DNA of 48,041 bases, from positions 1 to 48,041 of IMG/VR virus record IMGVR_UViG_3300046355_000078; one strand, 5' to 3'. Below are positions 39,349 to 47,973 of this stretch, one piece after another. The position numbers and the translations under genes were made by a program. The notes beneath the pieces were generated by a model, which saw only the letters and a program-made list of their open reading frames with translations, was not told where the DNA came from and did no database searches. This DNA comes from a virus. The number at the start of each line of letters is the position of its first letter. Within the stretch, counting starts at the first letter, position 1.

Positions 39349-40127
39349 AATGATAATTCTAATTGTTGAGTTAATTGTGGTGCACTAATGATTGCAGGTT
39401 TTCTCTGTGTAATAAGCTCACCTTGAGCATTGACAAAGAAACTGTGAGCACTCATGTGATCTGTCATCCAATTGGTAGGATGTGTCTCCTTCAAAGAGAA
39501 TGTAGTGTGCTGGTATAACTCCCATAAACTGCTCTCAGCGCCATAATTGTGTGTAGGATGCTGTAGTTCCTTACGAATGATATTTAACTCACTAGAGCTA
39601 ATAAATCCTTCTTCTACAATCATACGTCCAATCAATTCACCTTGCTGTCTTTTGGTAAGCTCTACCTGCTTCATCAACTCACGTTGAATCTGCATCTCAC
39701 GGAATGAATCACCTGCACTCTTGATGTACTCAGTGATAGACTGTGGTGTGAATTCTTGGATATCACCCACATGCTTGCGCTTGAATGTACCCATGTCACC
39801 ATTAACCATACCGTTAGCACAAATGAATACATGGATACCAATAGCAAACTTCAAGCTCACTTGCTTGTTGTAGCTATTCTGCCATGCAATCTGGATCTGC
39901 ATCTCACTGTCTGCAACGTTACTAATGGTATACTTACCAGTAGCAACTTGACCTTCACCTGCCCAAGTATAAGCTTGTTTGTCAAGCTTAAAGCCTGACT
40001 TCTCTATACTGTTTAAGGTGGTGTCAATTAACTGTCCGTGACTAACTGGCTTGTAACGCTTAGTCTGCTCTGGTAACTTTACAGCTACCAAGTCTTGTAA
40101 TGTTGTGTTATAAACTGGTCTTTTCAT
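39345..40127 (-). CDS. DUF932 family phage/plasmid protein
   Basis: 260 residues. KRYKPVSHGQLIDTTLNSIE, then GKYTISNVADSEMQIQIAWQ, KFAIGIHVFICANGMVNGD and FKRKHVGDI, the DUF932 pattern (formerly phage/plasmid-like TIGR03299). The C-terminal half is helical. Role unknown. ATGA overlap with the small gene upstream. Confidence 0.8.
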   Translation of the reverse strand: MKRPVYNTTLQDLVAVKLPEQTKRYKPVSHGQLIDTTLNSIEKSGFKLDKQAYTWAGEGQVATGKYTISNVADSEMQIQIAWQNSYNKQVSLKFAIGIHVFICANGMVNGDMGTFKRKHVGDIQEFTPQSITEYIKSAGDSFREMQIQRELMKQVELTKRQQGELIGRMIVEEGFISSSELNIIRKELQHPTHNYGAESSLWELYQHTTFSLKETHPTNWMTDHMSAHSFFVNAQGELITQRKPAIISAPQLTQQLELSL

Positions 40128-40297
40128 GATTGTGATAGTTTGATTTTAATTCCAAAAAATGATGATAATATTCCTTCTAGGTTCTCAATGCCTATGCATT
40201 CAATAGAGTCTCCTTCTGTAGTCTCTAACCATTCTGTCTCTTGTTGTATCTCATACACAAGATCTTCCAGCGCTACTGCTAATTGTTCAATATTCAT
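40124..40297 (-). CDS. Tiny acidic protein between primase and DUF932 genes
   Basis: 57 residues, MNIEQLAVALEDLVYEIQQE and IGIENLEGILSSFFGIKIKL. Acidic helical N-terminus, hydrophobic end. It starts on the primase stop and ends on the DUF932 start, both as ATGA overlaps, which supports it as a real gene. Confidence 0.6.
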   Translation of the reverse strand: MNIEQLAVALEDLVYEIQQETEWLETTEGDSIECIGIENLEGILSSFFGIKIKLSQS

Positions 40298-41307
40298 ATT
40301 AATTCTTTCTCTTTAAGATAATCCTCTATTGCTTGCATACCATGAGCTTTTGCTAAATCAGCCCAATCCTTAATGCCCTCAGATAAATACTTCCTGGGCA
40401 CATTACAATAATCAAATCCAAACATCTGTGTGATCTGTTGTGAATTCTCTACGCCTGTTACATCGCTATCAAAACTGAGAATCTGACTAGCAGAATTACT
40501 CTTGATATACTCAACGTTCTCAGGAGAGAAACAACCTATGCCCTCATTCTGTACAGCACAGCTGCACGGGAATAGTTTCTTCATGACCATGTAGTCTTTC
40601 TTTGATTTGTTGATAAATGCTACATCACATAGTTTGATGTCATCTTTACCATCCATTGCAGTAATGGGTACATTATTTGGTACCCACTTGTTCCTTTTGT
40701 CTTTAGCATGTGGACGATATATCTTCCACTTGTCATCATATAGATAACCAAATCTAAGCTCATCTATACCTGCTGGAAACAGCTGCTTGTTTAGAAATAC
40801 CTTAGACACACTATAGACATTGTTAGCTTTTAGATCTTCTATGTCTAGATGATACTGAGCCCAATACGCCAACTCTTCCTTTGTAAACTTCTTTACTACT
40901 ACCTGGATATTAGAATAAGTCTTAGCCATCTTTACAGGTTGTTTATATTCTGTAATGATACGCTTATACTCTTCTGTATTTGTGGTTTTAGAAAAGCCCA
41001 GTCCAAGATCTCTATCGATAATTTCTAGTGTCTGTCTTAAATCTCTGAGATTAAATAACATTCTAACAAAATCAAAACATGATCCTCGTTTACTAGTGTC
41101 TGCAAAATCAATAAAGGTCAATCTTCCTTGCTTGTTACCAATCATGAAAGATGGATTGTTCTCGTTTCGAAATGGAGAAAAGGTTATAACATTAGGCACC
41201 CAATCAGTATTAGGCATATAATATCTAAAAACATCATACTCACTCACTTTGTCAAGCACCTTCTCTGGAGTGATAATAGAGGGACGCTTCATTCCGTTAA
41301 TTGCCAT
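40294..41307 (-). CDS. DnaG-type primase with degenerate zinc domain
   Basis: 337 residues. CHC2-like fold: VITFSPFRNENNPSFMIG, then LTFIDFADTSKRGSCFDFVR. Normally the domain reads CPFHxExxPSF and CFGCGxxG; here Cys becomes Ser, His becomes Arg, and the later pair is gone. The Toprim region ILSFDSDVTG keeps DSD, but the usual first Glu (EGxxD) reads as Lys (FINKSKKDYMV). Expected role: RNA primers for the DnaB-like helicase. A second in-frame ATG at 41292 (MKRPS) is also possible. Confidence 0.8.
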   Translation of the reverse strand: MAINGMKRPSIITPEKVLDKVSEYDVFRYYMPNTDWVPNVITFSPFRNENNPSFMIGNKQGRLTFIDFADTSKRGSCFDFVRMLFNLRDLRQTLEIIDRDLGLGFSKTTNTEEYKRIITEYKQPVKMAKTYSNIQVVVKKFTKEELAYWAQYHLDIEDLKANNVYSVSKVFLNKQLFPAGIDELRFGYLYDDKWKIYRPHAKDKRNKWVPNNVPITAMDGKDDIKLCDVAFINKSKKDYMVMKKLFPCSCAVQNEGIGCFSPENVEYIKSNSASQILSFDSDVTGVENSQQITQMFGFDYCNVPRKYLSEGIKDWADLAKAHGMQAIEDYLKEKELI

Positions 41308-41330
41308 TTTGGTAGTTTTTAGATAATAAG

Positions 41331-41359
41331 AAAGCCCAATCTAAGATAGACTGGGCTTT
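41331..41359 (-). terminator. Terminator-like hairpin upstream of primase
   Basis: AAAGCCCA (41331-41338) pairs with TGGGCTTT (41352-41359). On the minus strand it is followed by CTTATTATC, a weak T-tract. It lies after the ssDNA-binding-like gene and before primase. Confidence 0.5.
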
Positions 41360-41392
41360 TCTGGTTTCACTAAAACAAATTATGGTACAATC

Positions 41393-42256
41393 TTAATAAT
41401 CTGCTCCTTCTGTAGAAATTACTTTATCAGTTTCTACTAAGTTAGATGTAGAATCATAATCTTGAAGATCTTTGAATGTATAGTAATCTTTACATCCGTA
41501 CTCTCCTGTTACATTAAGAACAAAACGTTCGTGTTGTTGTAACTCTTTAGACTTCTTGAATGAAACTCCTCTGATTACAGCAGCATCGTTATAGTTAACT
41601 AAGCGCATCTTCTTGATAGAATAACCTGGGAAGAATGCTTTGTTGTAAATGTTCTGATAAGACACTGGTCCTTCTTCTTTCTCCACAGTTTTAACTGTAG
41701 CCAAGACACCAACGCTAGCACACCACTCACCACCAATCTCATCTTTCCATTCTTTCAAGTTACCAGCGATAACCTTTTTCCAATCCAAAGTTACTTCGCA
41801 GTCATCTTTAGAGAAATCTAAGTTACCTAACCAAGTACGGAAGAATGTGATTAACTCCTCCTCACCTGTATATGCTACACGATAGTCACGCTTAGCAAAC
41901 CAGGTAGGAAGATTGTCCTCACTAGTAGCCCAGCTACACATACCGATATTATTAACATATTGTTTCTTTGTACCATCCTTGTTAACACGCTTTGTGTCTT
42001 CCAAGAAGAATGTTACCTTATCAATGAAATCACTCTTAACATCTTTTAACCAGATGTCAACACGCACTTTTGCTACACCATCTTTCTCATAAAGATATTC
42101 TGTAGCCTTGCTGTCTTCCTTAAGCTCACGTCCAAGTATATCTTTATACTCTTCTGCTGTTGGGTTGATAGCAATTACGTCTGCTTCAAAGATTCCTACT
42201 TTCTTTGTGAATTCTTTTGTTGTTGTTACTTCTCTTTTCTGTCCTCCAATGGCCAT
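41393..42256 (-). CDS. Conserved phage protein, probable ssDNA-binding protein
   Basis: 287 residues. KVGIFEADVIAINPTAEEYK and VRVDIWLKDVKSDFIDKVTF suggest OB-like beta structure; an acidic C-terminus (STEGADY) is typical of SSBs and gp32. It lies between the Sak4-like ATPase and primase, a usual site for a phage SSB. The leader before the ATG is ACTAGAAATC, the same as before rIIA-like. No motif proves it. Confidence 0.5.
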   Translation of the reverse strand: MAIGGQKREVTTTKEFTKKVGIFEADVIAINPTAEEYKDILGRELKEDSKATEYLYEKDGVAKVRVDIWLKDVKSDFIDKVTFFLEDTKRVNKDGTKKQYVNNIGMCSWATSEDNLPTWFAKRDYRVAYTGEEELITFFRTWLGNLDFSKDDCEVTLDWKKVIAGNLKEWKDEIGGEWCASVGVLATVKTVEKEEGPVSYQNIYNKAFFPGYSIKKMRLVNYNDAAVIRGVSFKKSKELQQHERFVLNVTGEYGCKDYYTFKDLQDYDSTSNLVETDKVISTEGADY

Positions 42257-42282
42257 GATTTCTAGTGTTTATTTGTTAAAAA

Positions 42283-42954
42283 TTATTTGTAATACTCGTC
42301 AATTGTGTCTACTACTGTTTGTAAGTTATTAGGAATCTTGATGTTAGTAAACATTCCATCAGGACTCTTTGCAGGAAACTTCTTAAACCTATTGGTTACA
42401 AAGTTATACGTACAAGTGCCATCTTTATTCTCCTCTACAAATGTGTAAAGACAAATAGTCAATAAGCCCTCTAATACAATTTGGTTATCGATCAACTTAC
42501 CTGCTGTCTTGATCTTGTATCCTGTTACTTCACCACCTTCTTCAATAGTTTCTGGATGTGTGAAATAGAACACTTTCAAATCTTCACGCAATTTACGAGC
42601 TTCTTGAAATAAAGCCACCATATCTCTAGCCATAATGCTAAATTTAGTGAAGCCAACTTCTGTAGCTCGTGACACAATGTTAAAACCCATGATGTAGTTT
42701 GAATCCTCAATCACAATGTTCTTAATGTGTGGTGCTTTCTCAGAGATTACATGCAACAATCGAGTGATCTCGACTGCGTCATCTAACTCTTTGTAGTTTT
42801 TCTTTTCAGCGTTGTACAAAGACTCAGCTCCTTTGAATGGTAACTCTTTCTTTGCTACATTAATGATGTACGTTTCTTCTGGATTTAGGTGTTTTACTGA
42901 CGTTGATTTACCTGTTCCAGTGGACCCTACGATCCCAATCAATTTGCTTGCCAT
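42283..42954 (-). CDS. Sak4-like / AAA_24 P-loop ATPase
   Basis: 223 residues. Walker A VGSTGTGKSTS (residues 10-20), Walker B IKNIVIEDSNYI, and a sensor-like SHPE-type segment (YFTHPETIEE). Phage proteins of this size and order are Sak4-like Rad51-related annealing or recombination ATPases. Fits next to the PD-(D/E)XK nuclease and probable SSB. Confidence 0.75.
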   Translation of the reverse strand: MASKLIGIVGSTGTGKSTSVKHLNPEETYIINVAKKELPFKGAESLYNAEKKNYKELDDAVEITRLLHVISEKAPHIKNIVIEDSNYIMGFNIVSRATEVGFTKFSIMARDMVALFQEARKLREDLKVFYFTHPETIEEGGEVTGYKIKTAGKLIDNQIVLEGLLTICLYTFVEENKDGTCTYNFVTNRFKKFPAKSPDGMFTNIKIPNNLQTVVDTIDEYYK

Positions 42955-42997
42955 GTTATAATATTTAGTTGTTATTTAATACTCTAATTTACGGATT

Positions 42998-44083
42998 TTA
43001 TGTGACATTTACAACATTGATTTTGTCTCTATCGAAGAATTCCAACGCCTTATTTAACCATTTTTCCTCTACAGATTCATCAGTGGACAGTATGTATATA
43101 ACAGCTTTCTTATCTGGATTATTATACTCCATAGCCATACATCTATTTATCTTTTGTGCCAAGTTCTCTGCATTACTATCGAAATAGTTAATTATCACTT
43201 TGTTTAATGGTTTGTATGTAACACCTGTATTACCAATCTTTACAACAGCCATGTGATTACCTTCTCCTTCAGCAAACTTTTTGAAGCCCTCTTTGTCGGG
43301 CGATTTGCTGTGGTGTGATGGAATACCTAGACTGTCTGCACTATCAGTAGTACCACAAAATACAAGAACACGTTCGTCCTTATACTTATCTAAAATAGCT
43401 TTGGTTAATCTAACCTTGGCTATAGATGATTGAATAATCCTCATACGTTTCAGACGTAACATCATTGTGTTCTTGCCTTCACGTTCTAGTTGATCAATTA
43501 CCCATGAACATGCATCAAAGTGCTTCTTCTCAGTTCTAGCTTTACCCTTAATGGTTTGAACTATCTTGTTATCTAGAGGAGTCTTAATCACTGTGATTTT
43601 ATAATCAACAATAACTCCTTCTTCAATAGCTTGTTCAATAGGATAATGAGCTAACACTGGTAAATCTAGTCTTTGATGTAGTTCTGCTTCTGTCCATGAG
43701 GACAGCGTACCTGTCAATCCTAACACTTGATTATTAAACAATGTTAAATCATACGCAGCATCCAGCTGTGCATCAGATAACAAATGTATCTCATCTATAA
43801 TCACTATATCATATTTGTTTGCAATATGTTTGTGCATAGATAGATGTGTTGTATAAGTGATGTTAGAATTCTTATACCCTCTTGTTTCAAAATCTTGTTC
43901 CCAAGAGTCTTTGATCTTAGCATCTGGATAAGCTATCAAGATAGATATATCTTTAGGCATTTGTTCCAAGATGTTAATGGTTGTATAGATTTTACCAAAT
44001 CTAGGACATAGATTGAGGATACCCCATTTCTTTTCCATCCACACCTGTGCAAACTCCTTTTGTCTCTGGTTTCTTAAACTCAT
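42998..44083 (-). CDS. SF2 helicase, UvsW-like, with altered Walker A
   Basis: 361 residues. Motif I is CPRFGKIYTT at 26-35; motif II DEIH is near residue 97; VLGLTGTLSSW is motif III; the C-terminal domain has INYFDSNAENLAQKINRCMA. In motif I the usual Thr or Ser after Gly-Lys is Ile. Residual hydroxyls (Tyr-Thr-Thr) follow. UvsW-like helicases remodel branched DNA and R-loops. It overlaps the DnaB-like gene by 4 bp. Confidence 0.83.
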   Translation of the reverse strand: MSLRNQRQKEFAQVWMEKKWGILNLCPRFGKIYTTINILEQMPKDISILIAYPDAKIKDSWEQDFETRGYKNSNITYTTHLSMHKHIANKYDIVIIDEIHLLSDAQLDAAYDLTLFNNQVLGLTGTLSSWTEAELHQRLDLPVLAHYPIEQAIEEGVIVDYKITVIKTPLDNKIVQTIKGKARTEKKHFDACSWVIDQLEREGKNTMMLRLKRMRIIQSSIAKVRLTKAILDKYKDERVLVFCGTTDSADSLGIPSHHSKSPDKEGFKKFAEGEGNHMAVVKIGNTGVTYKPLNKVIINYFDSNAENLAQKINRCMAMEYNNPDKKAVIYILSTDESVEEKWLNKALEFFDRDKINVVNVT

Positions 44084-45144
44084 GATAAGAAATAAGTTTT
44101 ATTTACTACTGATTGATAATCGGACTCTGTCATCTCTTTAAGACGTGGTAGTTCTTTGAACATACCTATCTGACCTAAGAAACCTAGACCGATTCTAACA
44201 TCGTCTTCACCATAACTATTTTTAATTAGTCGTAATGATCTAAAATACTTAGCGCCATATTCATCTTTAAGCTTATCTAGTTGATAACCACTAGGGTCTT
44301 CCACTTTATATCTCATAGGATCAAATAATGCCACTACAACATCAGCATCGTTCTGTGTGCTTGAACTATCAGCAAAGTCTTCTAGCTGCGGTTCTACATC
44401 ACCATTCTTAATCCTCATAGGGCTAGAGATATCACGATTAAACTGACTGACAACAACAGGCGTATATCCAAAGAAGTCACGAGCATATCTCAGCTCATCA
44501 GACATCTTGTCGATGGACGCTTTCTTTGTAGGATAGTCTTTAGTAGTCTTTAACAAACCAATGTGATCGATAACAACAATAGTGATAGTATTACTATCAT
44601 TAGGTTCATACACTCTATTGTATTTGTCTATCTCACGTATCACACCATTCTCTTCTGCATGCTCTTTGAGCTGTTTAGCTATACCCACTGGGTTCTCTGG
44701 ACCATCAATGATTGTAATAACATCTTTCATCCTGTCAACATATGATTCATATGTTAAGAATAGATCGTGCTCATCATGAGTCATCTTCTCCTTTTGCCAG
44801 CCCAATAGTTTAGGTACAGATATAATCATACCATGATCCATAAAGATCTTTCTACTCACCCACTTTGCAAACTTATATGTTCTACTACGCTCCATGGATC
44901 TATATATAATCTTCAGCTTAATGTCTGTATTATTAGCCTTAGAGATATACCAATCAAATGGATTGAGAACATACGCATCATCAATGAAACTTGTCTTACC
45001 TGAACCAGTTAAGCCACCCACCAATGTGTACATAGACTTACGGATACCAATGTATCTATTGAGTCTATCAAATCCCATAGGAATACCATTGTTCCTACCA
45101 TCAAGTCCATTCTGAACTTCTTTTGCCAAATCTTGAAAACTCAT
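44080..45144 (-). CDS. DnaB-like replicative helicase
   Basis: 354 residues. Walker A GGLTGSGKTSF (about 43-53), Walker B TIVVIDHIGLL, and VVSQFNRDISS plus DFADSSSTQNDADVVV, the RecA-like DnaB C-terminal pattern. Shorter than host DnaB (about 470 residues) because an N-terminal domain is missing. Acts as hexameric helicase with the primase downstream; loader-like gene upstream overlaps by 4 bp. Confidence 0.88.
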   Translation of the reverse strand: MSFQDLAKEVQNGLDGRNNGIPMGFDRLNRYIGIRKSMYTLVGGLTGSGKTSFIDDAYVLNPFDWYISKANNTDIKLKIIYRSMERSRTYKFAKWVSRKIFMDHGMIISVPKLLGWQKEKMTHDEHDLFLTYESYVDRMKDVITIIDGPENPVGIAKQLKEHAEENGVIREIDKYNRVYEPNDSNTITIVVIDHIGLLKTTKDYPTKKASIDKMSDELRYARDFFGYTPVVVSQFNRDISSPMRIKNGDVEPQLEDFADSSSTQNDADVVVALFDPMRYKVEDPSGYQLDKLKDEYGAKYFRSLRLIKNSYGEDDVRIGLGFLGQIGMFKELPRLKEMTESDYQSVVNKTYFLS

Positions 45145-45767
45145 ATATTTGTCCCTCCTACTGGTTTAGTTGATTCTTTAATTGTAATACCTTCTCTAAC
45201 CAACTCAATGAATGGTTCAAAGCTACGTTGTGTGAGATATGTCAAACTGTTCTGCATGTATTTAAGCTTGTTACTGTTGTTCTTTACAGAGTTCTCTTTC
45301 TTCTGTAAGATATCAAACTCTAATGCTCCTATTAGATCATCAGCTGTATACTCTCCTTCTGATAAAATAGCATTGAACTTAAGCTTACAGTTTTCTATAT
45401 CTCTACGTAAAGCTCTTGTACCTGAGAACGTCTTACCTGCATGTTTAAATGTATCAGTACCTGGATAAGCTTTCCACCATCTATCAAAGTCTTCGCTTAC
45501 AGGCTTGTTCTTAATGATCTTTTCAGTGGGTGCTTCTTCTTTGAGAAACTTCAATACATTCTTACCTGTAAGTGTTAGTTTATTCTCTCCTGATACCAGT
45601 CCTTTACGATAAACACCTTGACATATGATTTCAAGCTTAGCATCACCTTTAGACAACTCTTTAATATCATGGCCTTCCTCCACTAGTTTGAGGAGAAAGA
45701 CCATGTCAAGAGTGAATCCAGATTTAAGAAGTTCTTTGAAATGATAAAGTGTTAATTTTACGTTCAT
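45141..45767 (-). CDS. Replication helper / helicase-loader-like protein
   Basis: 208 residues. N-terminal winged-helix-like segment (LYHFKELLKSGFTLDMVFLL), a linker, then SEDFDRWWKAYPGTDTFKHA and LTYLTQRSFEPFIEL, a WWxxYP layout seen in phage primosome and DnaD-like proteins. Directly precedes the DnaB-like helicase. Role as loader is inference. Confidence 0.55.
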   Translation of the reverse strand: MNVKLTLYHFKELLKSGFTLDMVFLLKLVEEGHDIKELSKGDAKLEIICQGVYRKGLVSGENKLTLTGKNVLKFLKEEAPTEKIIKNKPVSEDFDRWWKAYPGTDTFKHAGKTFSGTRALRRDIENCKLKFNAILSEGEYTADDLIGALEFDILQKKENSVKNNSNKLKYMQNSLTYLTQRSFEPFIELVREGITIKESTKPVGGTNI

Positions 45768-46002
45768 AATTTCTAATTATTCTTTTATCTATTTTAGCAA
45801 TTAAACTTTCAGGAATACAAACATTGATTCTAGCTTTCTCTTGTAGAATTTCTAGATCATTAAGATTGATTTTATCGCTCATAAAAACTTCAATTTGAGC
45901 CTTACCAGGATCATTTAATGAGTGATAAAATGCATGCATTTCTTCTTGTAAATATACTAAATCTTTCTGAGCCTCGTGCTCATAATCTTCGATGTGTATC
46001 AT
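45724..46002 (-). CDS. Hypothetical protein
   Basis: 92 residues, MIHIEDYEHEAQKDLVYLQE, all helical, with KARINVCIPESLIAKIDKRI. Not recognised. Overlaps the loader-like gene by 44 bp. Confidence 0.55.
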   Translation of the reverse strand: MIHIEDYEHEAQKDLVYLQEEMHAFYHSLNDPGKAQIEVFMSDKINLNDLEILQEKARINVCIPESLIAKIDKRIIRNYERKINTLSFQRTS

Positions 46003-46205
46003 GATTTTTCTTTTTCGTACTCTCTAAATTTTACATCTAATGTGTGTCCTGTGTTATTCCAGAACTGGTCACAATAAAACTTACCCTCTTCACGAGGTGA
46101 TTCAGCAAAGAACGATTGTCTCCACGGATTCTCTGGTGCTGTGAACCTATAGCAGTCATACTTCATAGGACACTTCTTGTCTCTACACATTGCGATATCA
46201 GCCAT
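45999..46205 (-). CDS. Small Cys-rich protein
   Basis: 68 residues, MADIAMCRDKKCPMKYDCYR, then FFAESPREEGKFYCDQFW. A C-x4-C-x5-C...C pattern suggests a small metal knuckle. This type is common among small early genes of phages; no activity known. Confidence 0.65.
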   Translation of the reverse strand: MADIAMCRDKKCPMKYDCYRFTAPENPWRQSFFAESPREEGKFYCDQFWNNTGHTLDVKFREYEKEKS

Positions 46206-46431
46206 CGATTTCTATTTCTTTAATAACCTTGCTGTAATCATTTTTCTTTTCTTGAAGATGCTCAACATATGCTTCAGCAGCCTCCCTGCTATAAAATGTT
46301 TTTATTGTGCCTCCTAGTTCGCCACCTTTTATATACACTTCATATTCAGTATGTATATGCTTATTATGAGCAGGTATTGAAGGATTATAACTAAATCTAG
46401 CTTCTCTAATTTCTGTTACTGTTACTTTCAT
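46198..46431 (-). CDS. Hypothetical small protein
   Basis: 77 residues from ATG 46431 (MKVTVTEIREARF), with strand-helix pattern ending in EAAEAYVEHLQEKKNDYS. I chose 46431 rather than in-frame 46458 because AAACAACAAGACA precedes the ATG exactly as at 46618. Not recognised. Confidence 0.6.
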   Translation of the reverse strand: MKVTVTEIREARFSYNPSIPAHNKHIHTEYEVYIKGGELGGTIKTFYSREAAEAYVEHLQEKKNDYSKVIKEIEIDG

Positions 46432-46618
46432 TGTCTTGTTGTTTTGATATTTGTTCAAGGTATTCCCATTTTACTATTTTAACGATTAAACCACATCCCG
46501 TGATAGAACATCTCCATTCTGCACAATATGGATCTTGGCAATTACATCTAAAACAATATACCTTCTCACCATTGGAAGTTATTCCCTCAATATCCTTACC
46601 TTTAATCGGAAGTTCCAT
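46406..46618 (-). CDS. Small Cys-rich protein
   Basis: 70 residues. CFRCNCQDPYCAEWRCSITG has five Cys, likely a zinc site. C-terminus KQQDNESNSNRN overlaps the next gene by 26 bp; the same DNA makes that gene's leader. Not a known family to me. Confidence 0.6.
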   Translation of the reverse strand: MELPIKGKDIEGITSNGEKVYCFRCNCQDPYCAEWRCSITGCGLIVKIVKWEYLEQISKQQDNESNSNRN

Positions 46619-46955
46619 TGTCTTGTTGTTTAGCTATCTCAATAAGTTTATCTATACAAGCATTCTCTGCTTCTTCGTATGTTTTAAACGCTTCGCTTGT
46701 CCATAAACCATATTCAGCTATGTAAACATTTGGCAAAATTCTACGAGGATGAATATGAGCACCATACATCTCCCTAAACCATCTAAATACTTGTTGTTTA
46801 AGTGGGGCAGGAATATCCATTCCGTGTCTATAAAATGATATCTCTAACTCTTTATTAAAAAGATAATTAGCTAAACATTTCTCATCAAACCCTAATTCCT
46901 TCAAGGCTAATGCTTGCTCGTATGAGCAGAACTCTTTTTCTAAGTTTTTTTCCAT
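46602..46955 (-). CDS. Conserved Bacteroidota-phage type protein
   Basis: 117 residues. FCSYEQALALKELGFDEKCL, then PLKQQVFRWFREMYGAHIHP and YEEAENACIDKLIEIAK. Similar proteins, with this exact order of phrases, are frequent in Bacteroidota and their phages, so it supports the host assignment. Function unknown. Confidence 0.7.
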   Translation of the reverse strand: MEKNLEKEFCSYEQALALKELGFDEKCLANYLFNKELEISFYRHGMDIPAPLKQQVFRWFREMYGAHIHPRRILPNVYIAEYGLWTSEAFKTYEEAENACIDKLIEIAKQQDNGTSD

Positions 46956-46959
46956 TGTC

Positions 46960-47181
46960 TTATATGTCTATGTGAATAAGGAAACTAATCTTACGACTTA
47001 ATGTAGGATACTTCTCAAGTAACCATAATGTCAAAGGATCTTGCTCATCATCACCAATGTGAAACTCTAAATAACTATGAACGTTATGTCCTGTATGAAC
47101 ATCAAATCCAGCCACTATGTACTGATGTAACCCTTCAGGTATCTCTGATAGCTTAATTACTGATTTAGTTATTGTTTTCAT
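46960..47181 (-). CDS. Hypothetical small protein
   Basis: 73 residues from ATG 47181 (MKTITKSVIKLSEIPEG). The site is preceded by AAGACA, as at 46431, 46618 and 46955; an ATG at 47193 (MAKTM) is also in frame. Beta-rich with WLLEKYPTLSRKISFLIHI at the end. Not recognised. Confidence 0.55.
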   Translation of the reverse strand: MKTITKSVIKLSEIPEGLHQYIVAGFDVHTGHNVHSYLEFHIGDDEQDPLTLWLLEKYPTLSRKISFLIHIDI

Positions 47182-47395
47182 TGTCTTTGCCATAAGTTTC
47201 GTTGTAATAATCTTTTGGTGAATGATTCATTCCATCTATTAGTCCTTCTTGATATCCTCTACTTATCTGCTCTTTCTCCATTTGTTTGGCTTGGTTAATT
47301 TTAGATTTTAAGTGTTCGTTTCCAGCTTCAATTTCTACCTGAAAAGTATAACTATTTTTTACTAACCATTCTACTGCCGTTTGTTTAGTTTCCAT
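47165..47395 (-). CDS. Conserved Bacteroidota-phage type small protein
   Basis: 76 residues, METKQTAVEWLVKNSYTFQV, then INQAKQMEKEQISRGYQEGL and YYNETYGK. Very similar short proteins (TAVEWL...AKxMEK...YYNETF) are common in flavobacterial and Bacteroides phages. Function unknown. Confidence 0.7.
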   Translation of the reverse strand: METKQTAVEWLVKNSYTFQVEIEAGNEHLKSKINQAKQMEKEQISRGYQEGLIDGMNHSPKDYYNETYGKDNENNN

Positions 47396-47606
47396 TTTGC
47401 TTTATAATTAATATTCCTGATTTAGTATATCTTCCTGGTTCTAACTTACCATGCCATTCTTCATGACTAACTTCCATAGCAAATGGTTTGTATGGTTCGT
47501 ATGGCAAAACTTTAACTTCTTCTGTTATTGTAAACTTCAAATAAGCCCAGAAAATCATAAATAAAATCATTATGATTATAGTAACTTCTATAATGTATTT
47601 TCTCAT
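47385..47606 (-). CDS. Small membrane protein
   Basis: 73 residues, MRKYIIEVTIIIMILFMIFW is one transmembrane segment, followed by a polar domain with HEEWHGKLEPGRYTKSGILI. I chose ATG 47606, which overlaps the upstream stop (ATGA), over an in-frame ATG at 47633. Unknown role. Confidence 0.55.
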   Translation of the reverse strand: MRKYIIEVTIIIMILFMIFWAYLKFTITEEVKVLPYEPYKPFAMEVSHEEWHGKLEPGRYTKSGILIIKQNGN

Positions 47607-47725
47607 AAGTTTATAATGTTTGCAATGAACCATCTCATCAAGCCACCAACTAGCAAGCCTACGAGGAGGCTCACTAGTGATGTTTGAATTAATAGATGAC
47701 TCATCTTCTTTTGAAGATTTGTCAT
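47603..47725 (-). CDS. Tiny membrane protein
   Basis: 40 residues, MTNLQKKMSHLLIQTSLVSL, then LLVGLLVGGLMRWFIANI. One Gly-rich transmembrane helix. It starts on the stop of the gene upstream and ends on the next start. Confidence 0.5.
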   Translation of the reverse strand: MTNLQKKMSHLLIQTSLVSLLVGLLVGGLMRWFIANIINL

Positions 47726-47943
47726 TAGTCTATCAGTTTAGAAATGAAACTTTGCTGTATGATATCCTCTGGGTTCTTACGAGCTCTAGCATAAGCTACA
47801 TCTAGCTCGACTTTAGTGAACAAGAATGGATGTACACCTGCATCATTTTTCAATAACACAGCTTCATACACTTCATTAGCTCCTTTTTTCTTAAGCTGAT
47901 TAGTAACTTCTACTACTTTTCCTACACGAGTTTTAATTGACAT
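47725..47943 (-). CDS. Hypothetical small protein
   Basis: 72 residues, MSIKTRVGKVVEVTNQLKKK and FLFTKVELDVAYARARKNPE. Basic, alpha/beta. First complete gene of the leftward block. Not recognised. Confidence 0.55.
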   Translation of the reverse strand: MSIKTRVGKVVEVTNQLKKKGANEVYEAVLLKNDAGVHPFLFTKVELDVAYARARKNPEDIIQQSFISKLID

Positions 47944-47973
47944 ACTGTTTTTGTTTAAACGTTAAAAATAAAA

